A program made the position numbers and the translations under genes. From Imbricaverruca yamaguchii (lineage: Eukaryota > Arthropoda > Thecostraca > Neoverrucidae), in contig JAOTOL010001470.1 in assembly GCA_034440575.1 (NCBI GenBank), positions 891,001-955,000 of the forward strand: a DNA stretch of 64,000 nucleotides, in the 5' to 3' direction. The notes under the pieces are model-generated. The model saw only the letters and a list, made by a program, of their open reading frames with translations. It was not told where the DNA came from and ran no database searches. Below, in pieces: positions 23,315 to 33,772 of this stretch; position 1 is the first letter of the stretch; each line of letters opens with the position of its first letter.

Positions 23315-24803
23315 ATGGATCAGTCGAAAACTGCTCGTTCAAACTGCAGACGCACTTTCACAAGAATCAACAGAAATGTGTTGAAACACATCGCATGCAA
23401 AGAAGCCCCCGAGCTAGTTCAAGACGGCTGGGCTGAACTGACCACGGCATGGTCTGATGTTCAAAGCAAACATGACGACTACATATCCCTTCTTACTGAG
23501 GAAGAAAACCTTGACAAGGAAGAATCGTGGATAAGCGAGCTTTACGATGCTTTTTCCGAAACCAAGAAAGCCGTTTTTGATCACACAAAGACAATGGTGA
23601 AACCCCCGAAAGAAGAACATCGTGATGGATTACGATCATCTGCTGGATGCATCAAGCTACCGGACGTTCAGAAATTGAAGATGCCAATCTTCTCTGGATC
23701 ACAAGACGATGTCATGAGTTTCAATGACTTCTTACACATGTTCGACGACCTCATTGGCGGCAACACCATCTACAGTGACGCAGCCAAGCTGATGTATTTG
23801 AAAACTTACCTGCGCGGCTGTGCCTTGGATACCATAAAACACCTCTCGAACGAGGAGAGCAACTACCCTATCGCAAGGAAGTTCTTGACTGGCGAGTTCC
23901 TTGACGAGGACGTCATAGTCGAGCAGCACATCAGAAGCTACATGAGTTGACGCCCCCACCAGCGAGGGACTTCGCCGCAATCAGGACGTTTTTCAATGCT
24001 GCGCGTGTTTCCGTCTATGAGCTCAAGACCTTCGGTTACGACGCTTTGGAGGAAAGCACCTTGGGCAGCAAGATTGTCAGCTTCATGATCTGTGAGAAAC
24101 TCCCGACTAACTTCAAGTCAAAACTCGGCGCCCTCCTGAAAACTGACTTCCCCAAGTACCAAGCAACTGCTTGAAAACTACAACGAAGTCATCAAATCCT
24201 TGATGCGAACTACTACTCCTCAAGTGAAGACTGAAGCGAAGCAGGTCAAGGAACTACCTGGGATGAGGTCAAACCTCTCCAAGTCGTTCAACCCGCAGAA
24301 GCGACTGCAGCAACGTGGTGCATCGACGTGGCAGGAAGGCAAGGCTTCACTGCAGACGTTCCACACTGAAGCAGAGCATACGATGGGGAAGTCATCGAAG
24401 CTTGGCAACCCAAGTCCTTCAGCTTCAACCGAGAGGTTCAAGGCATGCAAAATGTGTGAAGGTGCTCACTCCATGTTCAAATGTACCACATTCACAACGC
24501 CACATACGAGAATTCAACGTCTCAAGGAACTCAACCTGTGCTCCAGATGCAGTGGAGCACACAAACTTACTGAATGTAAAGGCCGAACAACAGGGCTCAC
24601 GTATCCGTGCAACATTTGCAGTAGCAAACAACACATCGCAGCTGTGTGCGTCGTCAAACCCGGCGAACCCACTCAACTTCAAAGCAGTCTGCGCATCATC
24701 TGTAACAATACACACAAAGGACAGTCCGTTCTACTCCCATCGATGTCCATTCTCATGCATGTCAACGACGGAGAAGTCTGCGAACGCGTCAGGTGCATGG
24801 TAG
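23315..24803 (+). pseudogene. BEL/Pao gag, frame-disrupted
   Basis: Begins at the ATG at 23315. The frame holds to 23950, shifts for 23947-24174, then returns to the first frame for 24200-24985. The first part contains a BEL-type gag region (LKMPIFSGSQDDVMSFNDF, of the DUF1759 kind). The third contains Cys/His knuckles at about 24450-24655: CSRCSGAHKLTEC and CNICSSKQHIAAVC. Gag normally forms the particle and binds RNA. At least two one-base frame changes make this copy unlikely to give full gag unless they are sequencing errors. I have not joined the frames. Confidence 0.82.
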
Positions 24804-25479
24804 ACTACGGTTCGCAAGCCTCGTACATTAGCCAGCAGTTAGCAAATAAATTGGGATTCTGCTCTGAATCGCCACGGACCCAATACAAGGTAAAAACCTG
24901 TATCGGGGTACAAGACGTCAGCTACAAGACAGTTACGTGTGACGTCATCTTCACACCTACAGCCTGCACCAGACACGACTTCTAGTCGATGAACAGATGA
25001 ACCTGCAGTACACCATCCCCGGCGTCAAGGATCTCGTCGATACACTCAAGACACAAGGTGTACGACTCGCAGATTCGTTCTTCAATGATATGTCCTCAGA
25101 CACAATCGGAGACTTTGACTGTCTTCTTGGAGCTGACATCATCAGCACTCTGAAGCCTCTGAGAACAGTTGATCTAGGTCAAGGTACTGCCCTGGAAGTG
25201 CTGGACGGCCTCCTTCTTTTCGGAGACATTCAGTCCTATCTTCACGGAGTAGACGTCATGAGAATGTCAACCCAAGAAGACAACAGTGACGAGCAAGGCA
25301 GCGGCGGCTATCGCACCAGCCGCGCCGACGTTCATCGCGTCCATGCTCATGATCGCGTCCATGTTCATCACGTCCATTCATCGTGTCCATGTTCATCGCG
25401 TCCATGCAACACCGACAAGCTCACAGGCGATAGCTGGGAAGATCACTGTACCTCCAGCCGCAACGACAACTCAAATTGA
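24770..25479 (+). pseudogene. BEL/Pao aspartic protease region, frame-disrupted
   Basis: The active-site-like loop is MVDYGSQASYIS (Asp at 24803), with Tyr where the family usually has Thr or Ser. The frame stops at 24985 and the downstream half (DCLLGADIISTL at about 25115-25155) lies in another frame (24997-25479). Retroelement protease normally cleaves the polyprotein. The frame break separates its two halves. Confidence 0.72.
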
Positions 25480-25760
25480 CGGTTTCCGCATCTGTTGGCA
25501 ACCAGCAGATGCAACCACGACAAACAGCAGGTGTGTACTTGTAACCACTGCAGCGGAAACGAAGCCGCTGCTGCTCAATCAGAAACAGTTGTGAGTGAGT
25601 TGGACAACTCCCCACAAGCCGTGCCACATCAACAAACGAACAACAAACAACAAACGAACAACCAACAACACACGAACAACAAACGACAAACAGCAACGAA
25701 CAACAAACAACAAACGAACAACAAACAACAAACAAGACAAACAACAAGACCACGTCACAA
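25290..25760 (+). repeat. Low-complexity tandem tracts inside BEL pol
   Basis: 25320-25410 repeats TTCATCGCGTCCATG-like units of about 15 bp. 25630-25745 is an AACAACAAACAACAAACG tract encoding Asn/Gln/Thr runs. In-frame stops occur at 25477 and 25918. The tracts may have expanded by slippage and caused the loss of frame between protease and reverse transcriptase. Confidence 0.75.
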
Positions 25761-26061
25761 CAAACTTCGAACGCACAAAAACATCAGGGTTATTGCAGTG
25801 CCTGCATCGACTCCTTCAATGTCGACATTAACTCCATCACCAAAACTCAACCGAGGTGTGTCATTCAGCACCTTCTATGACTTCATCACCAACAGGAGCA
25901 ATGGAACCTGTGGCTGGTGACGCTTCAAGGGAGTCCATCACCAACTGCACGCCACCTCTGGCTGTCTTGGTGAACTCCACGCTACATCCGAAGACAACAT
26001 ACTTCACCCGCTGGCTCACACTTCGTCCAGCGATAGCGATGTTGATCTTCAAGTCGAGCAT

Positions 26062-29000
26062 ATGTTTAACATCGAGAGTATAGGAATCAAGGAAGAAAAT
26101 GACGTATCATCTCAGGACGAAAATCTTGTGCGGGACTTCACCAAGGAAGTGGAGTTTAAGGACGGTAGATACTTCGTTAAGATCCCGTTTAACGAGAAGA
26201 TTTCACAAGTTCCGGAAAGCTATGAAATAGCCATGGCCACGATGAAGAAAGTTCACGACAGGCTGTCGAAAAAAGGCATGCTAGACGCTTACTCAGCTGT
26301 CTTTCTGCAACAACTGCGAGATGGCATCATTGAGGAGGTTGACTTGAAGACTGCCACAGCCAACCAACGAGTGTTTATTCCTCACCATGCCGTTATCAAG
26401 ACTGATGCACAAACCACAACGAAAATCCGCCCCGTCTTCAACTGCAGTCTCAAAATCGGAGACCTGCCATCATTGAACGACGCATGTTTCAAAGGAATCG
26501 ATCTTCTTAACGACCTGGTCACTCTGCTTCTGCGTTTCCGCACGAACAGACACGTACTCATGGCGGACATCGAGAAGGCCTTCCTGCAGATATACCTGAA
26601 GTATGAGGAAGATAAAGACCGATTCTGCTTCCTTTGGCAGAATGAAGAGGGCCTCAAAGCGTATCGTTTCCGGACGATCCTGTTCGGACTCAACTGCTCG
26701 CCGTTCATTCTCAACCGTGTTCTTCAACTTCATCTTGAAAAGTTTCCCGCTTCTGCGGCAGCCGTTGCTCTCAAGCAGTCGATGTACGTGGACAACTTTC
26801 TCTTCTCAACTTCAGAAGAACAGGTCCTTCACTCCGTCTACACCGACAGCATACAGATCCTACAGCAAGGAGGATTCAACCTTCGCAGTTGGGTTTCCAA
26901 TCACCAACCTCTCGTGGACACCATGGCGTCTCAAGGTACGCTGAATCATCATGACGCACCTGAAGAGAAAGCCCTCGGATACCTTTACGACACCAAGCGG
27001 GACATGATGTCACTGGCTGACTTCAGTTTCGAAGAGAAACCGCAACACATCACGAAACGACAGCTTCTGAGTAACATCAGTAAAGTTTTCGACCCACTCT
27101 CGCTGACCCTGCCTGTGAGCATCCGAGGAAGGCTCCTCATGAAGCAGGTGTGGAAGGAGGGAACAGCATGGGATGAAGACGTGTCACCCGATGTTTATCA
27201 GCAATGGACTCAGTTGAAGAACGACCTCCTACAGCTTCGTCAGCTTCAGATACCCAGGAAGACTGGAGAGACAGAGCAGAACGTGCCAGCAGAAATTCAT
27301 CTCTTCTGCGATGGAAGCAAGAAGGGTTACGGATTCGTCTGCTACCTGAAGCAGGAAGGCTCTGTGCCGCAACTGGTCTTCGCAAAGGGCAAACTTGCAC
27401 CGGACGACAAGAGCATCCCGCAGCTGGAGCTCCTCGCTGTCTTTCTAGCGTTAAAGTGCCTATCGCTGATTCTGGACTCTCTCGTTCTACCCGTCAGCCA
27501 CATCTACCTCTGGAGCGACGCTCAAGTAGTCCTCGAGTGGGTGTCAACAGGCTGCAAGTCGAAAAGCAAGTTCACCAGTAACCGGCTAGAAGATATCACC
27601 TCCATGAAGGTGAAGCTGCGAGAAAAGTATAAGTGCGAGCTCACCCATCACTACGTAGACTCCTCTTCGAACGTTGCAGATATGCTCACGCGTGGCATAT
27701 CTACAAGAGAACTAAGCAAGAAGCTGCATCAGTGGCTCCACGGACCGGACTGGCTCTCTGATGACTCAGAGAAATGGCCAACAAGTCCTCTGCACTGTCT
27801 GTCCGAAGATGCCAAGCAGACTGTCGATCTCCAGAATCGACTGACTGGAATGGAGGTACCAACAACTCCATCAACTGCACCCATCATGGACATCAATCAC
27901 TTCTCTTCACTGCGAAGACTACACCGAGTGACTGCACGCGTGTTCCAGTTTGTGAACAAGCTGAAGCGCAGGCAAGCCGACACTCAGCTACAAGCTGAGC
28001 AGTACTGGCTGAAGGTGATGCAAGTGGAGTCCTTCAACGCTGAACTCAAGTATCTGCACGACCTCAAGAAAGAACCAAGACCGACCAAGCCAGGGACACC
28101 CACGCCAAGGCTGGTGAGCGACCTAAACCTTTTCGTTGACCAACATGGATTACTGCGGTGTCAGGGCAGGCTATCCAAGCTGAACATGTACTCATATGCA
28201 GTGCATAATCCCATTCTTCTCGGCAAAAATCATCGGCTGACAACACTACAAATCGAAGACCAGCACTTGCAGTGCAAGCATCTTGGAGTCGGTACAACCC
28301 TCACCGAACTTCGGGAGAGAGGATTCTGGCTGCCGTGTGGACGCCAATGCGTGAAGCGAGTGCTCGCTGACTGCATCACGTGCAAGAAACTCAATGCGTT
28401 CGCATACGCTTACCCAAAGATGACCAACCTACCAAAAGAAAGAATGCAATTCATCAAATCGTTCAACGACACAGCCATTGACTACACGGGCCACATCTTT
28501 GTGGAAGAGCCAGATGGCAGCCTGAAGAAGATGTACATCGTGCTGTATACCTGTCTTGCTCTGCGCTGCATCCATCTAGATCTGGTACCAGACCTCAGCC
28601 TGCATGCATTCCTCCAGTCGTTCAGACGCTTCTGTAGCACCTACTGTGTTCCAGAGTCACTTTACACAGACAATGCGAAGCATTTCATAGCCAGCCAAAA
28701 GGTGCTGGGTAACATCTTCACCAGTAACGAATTTCAAGACCATCTGACTCAACACAACATCAAGCACAGCACGATACCCGTCTACGCCAGCTGGGTAGGA
28801 GGAGTCTATGAGAGACAGATCAAGACTGTGAAACAGTGCCTTTACAAAGTGGTAGGACGAGCAAAACTGGACTACTACGAGCTGCTTACCCAACTGAGTG
28901 AAATCCAGAACATCGTCAACAGTCGACCGATCACGTATGTGCACAGCGACCTTGATGAAATCGAGCCTCTGACTCCAAACAAGATTCTCAAGCTTCATAC

Positions 29001-29559
29001 GAACCCAAGACTCCAGCTAGTGGATAGTTCTGACGAACACGATCCTCTGTGGATGTCGACCGCTGAGGAAGCTCATCAGCAGCTGAATCACACACTGCAA
29101 GAACAACAGAAACTACTCGAACACTACAAGAACATGTGGTATGGTCACTACTTGCTCGGCCTCCGTGAGACAGCCCGGGAAGTTTTTCAGACTGCCTGGG
29201 AGGACAAGATCGCAGTCGGAGATATCGTGCTTATCAGCACAAAGAACAAGCCAAGAATCTTCTGGCATCTGGGAAGAGTTCTGAAGCTGCTTCACGGAGA
29301 TGATGGTCGTGTACGGCAAGTCCTACTGAAGACAAGCACCGGCCAAACGACTCGCTACTCTGTAGCACATCTCTACCCTCTCGAAATTCAGTGCACCCAT
29401 ACAGGACAGAGTCCACCAACAGACACTTCTCACCAAACAGATGATCCCATACAGAGCGTTCAACTGAGAGACGAGTCAGCTGTCAGGCAACCTAGACGGG
29501 AAGCAGCCATCCGACAGGACAAGTTGGTGAAGGGCCTGGCTTTAGCCGGCAACATATAG
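26062..29559 (+). CDS. pol: BEL/Pao pol: reverse transcriptase, RNase H, integrase
   Basis: An open frame of 1165 codons, probably the intact C-terminal part of a longer polyprotein; the start given is the first Met in the frame. It begins at the typical FWELESLGI-like position (MFNIESIGI). Reverse transcriptase has Asp169 (MADIEKAF) and the YVDN box at 242-245; Asn in this box is common in BEL/Pao. RNase H begins with Asp417 (FCDGSKKGYG). Integrase has a His/Cys zinc-binding segment (CKHLG...CITCK) and the triad Asp807 (IDYTGH), Asp870 (YTDNAKHF) and Glu917 (GVYERQIK). A DUF5641-like tail follows (WHLGRVLKLLHG). Function: copying element RNA into DNA and inserting it. Confidence 0.9.
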   Translation: MFNIESIGIKEENDVSSQDENLVRDFTKEVEFKDGRYFVKIPFNEKISQVPESYEIAMATMKKVHDRLSKKGMLDAYSAVFLQQLRDGIIEEVDLKTATANQRVFIPHHAVIKTDAQTTTKIRPVFNCSLKIGDLPSLNDACFKGIDLLNDLVTLLLRFRTNRHVLMADIEKAFLQIYLKYEEDKDRFCFLWQNEEGLKAYRFRTILFGLNCSPFILNRVLQLHLEKFPASAAAVALKQSMYVDNFLFSTSEEQVLHSVYTDSIQILQQGGFNLRSWVSNHQPLVDTMASQGTLNHHDAPEEKALGYLYDTKRDMMSLADFSFEEKPQHITKRQLLSNISKVFDPLSLTLPVSIRGRLLMKQVWKEGTAWDEDVSPDVYQQWTQLKNDLLQLRQLQIPRKTGETEQNVPAEIHLFCDGSKKGYGFVCYLKQEGSVPQLVFAKGKLAPDDKSIPQLELLAVFLALKCLSLILDSLVLPVSHIYLWSDAQVVLEWVSTGCKSKSKFTSNRLEDITSMKVKLREKYKCELTHHYVDSSSNVADMLTRGISTRELSKKLHQWLHGPDWLSDDSEKWPTSPLHCLSEDAKQTVDLQNRLTGMEVPTTPSTAPIMDINHFSSLRRLHRVTARVFQFVNKLKRRQADTQLQAEQYWLKVMQVESFNAELKYLHDLKKEPRPTKPGTPTPRLVSDLNLFVDQHGLLRCQGRLSKLNMYSYAVHNPILLGKNHRLTTLQIEDQHLQCKHLGVGTTLTELRERGFWLPCGRQCVKRVLADCITCKKLNAFAYAYPKMTNLPKERMQFIKSFNDTAIDYTGHIFVEEPDGSLKKMYIVLYTCLALRCIHLDLVPDLSLHAFLQSFRRFCSTYCVPESLYTDNAKHFIASQKVLGNIFTSNEFQDHLTQHNIKHSTIPVYASWVGGVYERQIKTVKQCLYKVVGRAKLDYYELLTQLSEIQNIVNSRPITYVHSDLDEIEPLTPNKILKLHTNPRLQLVDSSDEHDPLWMSTAEEAHQQLNHTLQEQQKLLEHYKNMWYGHYLLGLRETAREVFQTAWEDKIAVGDIVLISTKNKPRIFWHLGRVLKLLHGDDGRVRQVLLKTSTGQTTRYSVAHLYPLEIQCTHTGQSPPTDTSHQTDDPIQSVQLRDESAVRQPRREAAIRQDKLVKGLALAGNI

Positions 29560-29645
29560 AAGGCCATCGACTACACATATGGCACAATGCATAGACACTT
29601 CCATTTCTATGCTAAACTCGAGTTTAGCATCTGTTTGTGGGAGGG

Positions 29646-30312
29646 TGCGAGAATTCTGCGCGCACATATTAATCACAGCATTTGAAATACAAGCGTTAAA
29701 TACATACATACATAACAATGCCACTTATTATCATTGCAACCACAACATTATAGTGCCACCATACTATCCCAACTCGAATGGTGTCCCGTCCTTCGATCCC
29801 TTTCAGGGGCAGGAGGGCCGGGCTGCTTGGCTTCGAGCGGTCACCTTCGGGGTCACGTTACAGTGATTCATACGGGTCGGCGCTTTGTCAGCGTCGGCCG
29901 CGACACGTGAGCAGTGGTCGGCCTCGGCAGTGAGACGCAAGAAGGGGTGGAGTGCGTGCTGCGTAAGCGCGTGGGACGAACGCTTGGACTGACCAAACTA
30001 CGACTACGACTACCAGTCAACTTTAACTTACCGGTGCTAGGGCTCACAAAACTCTAGCATCAAAGTGGATCAATATTCACAGAGTGCTGTGACTACCTGA
30101 AGTAATCGAAAGGTAAGCCCGGCCTCCGTGATTGCCCATTGACGTTGCGTTCCCCCGTGTTCATTACCTGCTACTGCCTATTCCATAATACCTCACTCGC
30201 CTATTAATTTCCTGAACTAATCAGACACCAAAACAAACAATTTCTTACGAACACAATTCAACTTCAACACCATCGATATCATCTGTGTAGGGTTCACAAA
30301 ATAATTCTTACA
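29646..30312 (+). repeat. BEL/Pao 3' LTR
   Basis: Same TGCGAG...CTTACA sequence as the 5' LTR, one base longer in a C run near 30153. It follows the purine tract directly. Confidence 0.92.
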
Positions 30313-31079
30313 GTTCTGACTATCTTAAGGTGAGGCAGGACGTGGATGTGGACTTGGACGATATGGGGTGAGTGGCACGTCAGTATCGTTAGCACCAGTC
30401 GACGTCTGGCAATGACATTATATGACATCATCACGAGACGCCAGTTGATGTCTAGTGGTGACGTAATTACTTGCATGGAGGTTCGCTGGGAAAGTTCGAT
30501 GAATTAATTTCGAAAATTGTTACTTTTCCCATCAACATTTACTTATGGAAAAGAAACTCGAATACCCCTTTGAGTCCTGATGCACCTCATATGTATGTTT
30601 AAATATGCCCCTAAATTGACTACCGAACCGAGGGACCGATTTTGTGTTTTTTACTGGGCCGATTGGCTTCTCGTCTACTGTTTTTTGGGGGGAGGGGCGT
30701 GAAGCAATTTCTTCGGAGCCGAAACGCACCTTTGAGTCCCTGGCGCTTTTTATGGTTACTTACTTTTTTGTGGACTCGCAGTGAACTTAAGGGACTGATT
30801 CGCTTCGAACCCTGTAACGTCTATTAGCCGGAAACGTTTTTTTAAGGACTACGTCGGTTTATGCGGGCCGCAGTCTGTTTTTATGTCCTAATGTGGTCTT
30901 CGTGACCCCGGTGCGACGTGGGTCTCGTCAGCCCCGCACGCTGCTCATCCCAATGTTTCCCAATAATTTCTACTACTTCTGATGTTTCATTAAACGGTCC
31001 GAAGGTGGGATAGCCGTTTTACTGCCGGAAATTGACTAACGCTTCCACTGCCGGATGTGCACTTGTCCTTTCACTGCCG
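30313..31079. other. Unassigned region right of the BEL element
   Basis: No supported gene. Near 31018-31082 the word ACTGCCGGA recurs several times at 20-40 bp spacing. The rest shows nothing recognisable. Confidence 0.35.
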
Positions 31080-32400
31080 GAACCACGCCAATTGCTAGTC
31101 GCTTGCAGAGTCTAACGAGCCTCCCCTAGCGTTGAAACGTGAAATGTTTTGCCTACGGTATGCATGCAGATTACGGCAGTTCCTCACCCACCCCCACCTA
31201 CGATGCACTGTTCTCGCGACATACCTTCGTACTTCTTCCCAGTGGCAAAATCCTGACAGCTTTGCCGTTCCGTGTCAGAATTCGTGCTCTATTCGAGGAG
31301 AGTGGTGCAAGAGTCCGTCGGGTGATGCGTATGCGGAAACCGGCCGTGCTGCCCTGGAATCTGGTCTCCCCTATAGTCGACCTATCGCTCACACCGATGC
31401 GGAAGGATGATGTAACACCTGAGCCCTTCCGCATGCAAACACAAGAGGAGCACTTAGATATATATATCAGGGATATACACAAATATTTGCTGATGGGTCC
31501 AATAACAGCACCGTAGCGGGATGTGCTTTCGTGTATGGTACTTCTGCTCGATTTTGTTTACCTTGCCTGTATATGCTTCAGTGTATACATGCCAGCTGTT
31601 CGTAATAATTATGGCGCTTCCTTTCATCGAGGTGTCACAAGATGTTTCATATGTCATACTATCTGCCTCTCTTAGCACCATTTTGGCACTTCCCGCGTCT
31701 TACCTTACCGATGCTACTGATTGACTTTGACATGTCTCACTATTCTCGAACGAGACGGAAAAGGCGTCTGTTTGTGCTGGGTTCCGAGCCATGTAGGAAT
31801 TTGTGGAAAGGAGAGAGCCGATTCCGCAGCAAAATGGGCAGCTCAGAGACCCCAACATGCATTCTCCCACTTCCCGCCATGGATGGCATCTCGGGAATCA
31901 CATCGCATATGCATGCTAAGTGGCAGGGCAGTTGGAACGAGCAATCGAACAATAAGCTGCATTCAATAAAACCACACCTTGGACACTAGCCATCATGCTA
32001 TCTCAGATCCAGGAATGACGAGGTAACACCATGTAGATTGCGAACTGGCCACACACACGCTACTCACCAATGCCTCCTCTGTGGGGAAAAGAGGCTTAAG
32101 TGCCCTCGCTGTCTGGAAGCGCTTACGGTGCGACACGTGCACTTCTCGTGCAAATACTTTTCAAGGGAGCGAAGGTGTTTTTCTGAAATAGAATCGAACA
32201 TTTAGCATATCGCGGCATTCTAGTAGGTGACTCGGAAATAATTAATCCTGGCAGTATATTCAGGTACCTAGGAGCGATATGATTGCATTCAATGCACTCA
32301 GCTCAGTAACACAATAGGACTTTTACATGCTAAATGAACGTTGATGGCGCTAGATGATTACAATTTTTGTTCGATGCGCCCTCAGACCCAAATTTATAAC
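31080..32400 (+). mobile_element. Decayed LINE with RNase H domain, 3' part
   Basis: Fragments in several frames carry the linker after reverse transcriptase (31090-31500), an RNase H piece with CWVPSHVGICGKERADSAA (31778-31835 region), and a terminal Cys/His segment (CLLCG...CPRC...HVHFSCKYF) at 32065-32165, as in I-clade-like LINEs. Many stops and frame changes show it is dead. The 3' part is shared with 43985-44840 and the first 110 bp with 36870-36975. Confidence 0.72.
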
Positions 32401-32744
32401 TGATGTCTCTATGTGAATGTGTCTAGGGACGCTGCTAGGGGGGGATACGTCCCAGTCCACACCCTTAGAAGCCAAAATACACTTGATGAAACGATAACTT
32501 TTGAGATCTTCAACGGGTAAAACCCTAAACTTTCGCCCAGGAATTTCTGTTTCTTCACCCTTTTTGGTGTTTCTTCTGTTTCTTCACCCTTCACCCACGC
32601 CTGATCCTGAGGCGAATCCTTGCTGCGCCATTGAATGTGTCGCCGGTGCTGGCATGGGCCATTTCTGGTGGTAATGAGGAGGGAGTACCTCTAACTTAGT
32701 TAGAAAACGTGGTCCATAACTGGCTTATTCTAAAACGCAGCTGA
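32401..32744. other. Intergenic, no clear feature
   Basis: A GTTTCTTCTGTTTCTTCACCC-like duplicated word occurs near 32550-32590. Nothing else recognised. Confidence 0.3.
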
Positions 32745-32810
32745 ATGACACAAGGTCAGGTCAACTCGTTCGGAAATTGTCACGCAGCATGTGCTGTTTC
32801 TGTGTGCCAG

Positions 32811-32937
32811 AAATGGACTCCAGTCATGGAAGAGCTGGACATCAATCGCACTGACTTCTGTCATCCTGAGGGAAGAGTGATTTTTGGTGGCGTACCGGAC
32901 TATGAAGGCCATTTGCGCCGCCTTTTCGTCATTCGCG
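32811..32937 (+). CDS. Candidate coding exon, unknown product
   Basis: Acceptor TGTTTCTGTGTGCCAG and donor CGCG|GTGAGT bound a 127-bp open segment (phase 0 in, phase 1 out) encoding about 42 residues, including DINRTDFCHPEG and VIFGGVPDYEG. Composition is protein-like, but I do not recognise the family. It is on the same strand as the kinase-like exon 0.5 kb downstream, though no evidence joins them. Confidence 0.3.
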
Positions 32938-33088
32938 GTGAGTTTTCAAATGTACTGAACCCGGCTCCGACCTCGTTAGGTCGTATTGACATCGTCAGCA
33001 CAGTCAACAACCAACGCCACGCCGACATGTGCCGGCGTTCCAGTGAGCCAGACAGCAGCCGAAGCCGAGTAGCAGTGACGGCGCCATG

Positions 33089-33356
33089 ACCGTCAGGTAA
33101 GCCAGCTGCCGGTGGTCCTCTGACCGTCAGCTTAGCCAGCAGCCGGCGGTCGTCTGACCGTCAGCTTAGCCAGCAGCCGGCGGTCGTCTGACCGTCAGCT
33201 TAGCCAGCAGCCGGTGGTCGTCTGACCGTCAGCTTAGCCAGTAGCCGGTGGTCGTCTGACCGTCAGCTTAGCCAGCAGCCGGTGGTCGTCTGACCGTCAG
33301 CTTAGCCAGCAGCCGGTGGTCGTCTGACCGTCAGCTCAGCCACCAGCCGGCGGGCA
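33089..33356 (+). repeat. 34-bp minisatellite, about 8 units
   Basis: Units contain GACCGTCAGCTTAGCCAGCA then GCCGGYGGTCGTCT, nearly identical between copies except for the first and last. It sits directly upstream of the PKDCC-like exon, where a promoter or 5' untranslated region would be expected. Confidence 0.92.
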
Positions 33357-33443
33357 CGATGCCCGGCCGACCTGGGGTCGTTTGAGCGACCCCGTGTCGG
33401 CGCCGTTGGCTGCCGGCCACGTCTGACGCGCTGGGTGCGCGCC

Positions 33444-33772
33444 ATGTGCGTGACGCGCCTGACCGCGTACGTGCTGGTGTTCGTGGCGGCCAACGTGGTG
33501 GTGCTGCAGGCACACTGGACACAGCGTTGGCGAGAGCTGGCCGAGCGGAGCGCCTGGCGCAAGGCGGCCGGCGCCGACGCGTTAGCCAGGTGTTGGCCGA
33601 CGAGCTGGCCGACCGCGCCCTCGCCGTCAAGACGGTCAACGTGCACGGTCACAGCATGCGCCAGTGCCGCGCCGCCAGCATCAACCACACCGTCTGCTAC
33701 CAGTACACGGCACTCAAGATATATCGCGAGGTGCGCCTGATGCACCAGCTGCGGCACCACAACATCATCGAG
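33444..33772 (+). pseudogene. PKDCC/VLK-like secreted kinase, first exon (frameshifted)
   Basis: The ATG at 33444 starts a short N terminus and a hydrophobic segment (LTAYVLVFVAANVVVLQ) of signal-anchor type. After a one-base frame change near 33584, the sequence resembles the N lobe of the extracellular tyrosine kinase PKDCC: ALAVKTVNVHGHSMRQC (putative ATP-binding Lys), CYQY, then a helix and LMHQLRHHNIIEV. A donor (ATCGAG|GTCAGT) ends the exon at 33772. PKDCC kinases phosphorylate secreted proteins in the Golgi and outside cells. No later exon was found in this window. The frame change may be an assembly error or mark a pseudogene; the family call rests on pattern memory. Confidence 0.5.

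Larger units (their letters stand above)
22360..30312 (+). mobile_element. BEL/Pao LTR retrotransposon
   Basis: Two direct LTRs (666 and 667 bp; one indel seen) flank 6.6 kb of internal sequence. The order is gag, aspartic protease, reverse transcriptase, RNase H, integrase, as in BEL/Pao. A purine-rich tract (GTGGGAGGG, 29637-29645) abuts the 3' LTR. Pol is intact but gag and protease carry several frame breaks. Flanking 5-mers (ACTAC and GTTCT) do not match, so no target-site duplication is visible. No env-like frame follows the integrase. Confidence 0.92.

Noticed and set aside
25421..25776. Cys/Val-rich membrane-like proteins on the minus strand
   Set aside because: They are antisense translations of the AAC-rich low-complexity tract.
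26780..26800. Inactive reverse transcriptase because of YVDN instead of YVDD
   Set aside because: Asn at this position is common in BEL/Pao elements, so it is not evidence of inactivity.
23315..30312. Endogenous retrovirus with envelope
   Set aside because: No env-like frame follows integrase before the 3' LTR; domain order and gag type fit a BEL/Pao retrotransposon.
33302..33760. Minus-strand Arg/Ala-rich proteins opposite the kinase exon
   Set aside because: Chance GC-rich antisense frames; the plus strand has the signal anchor, kinase motif and splice donor.
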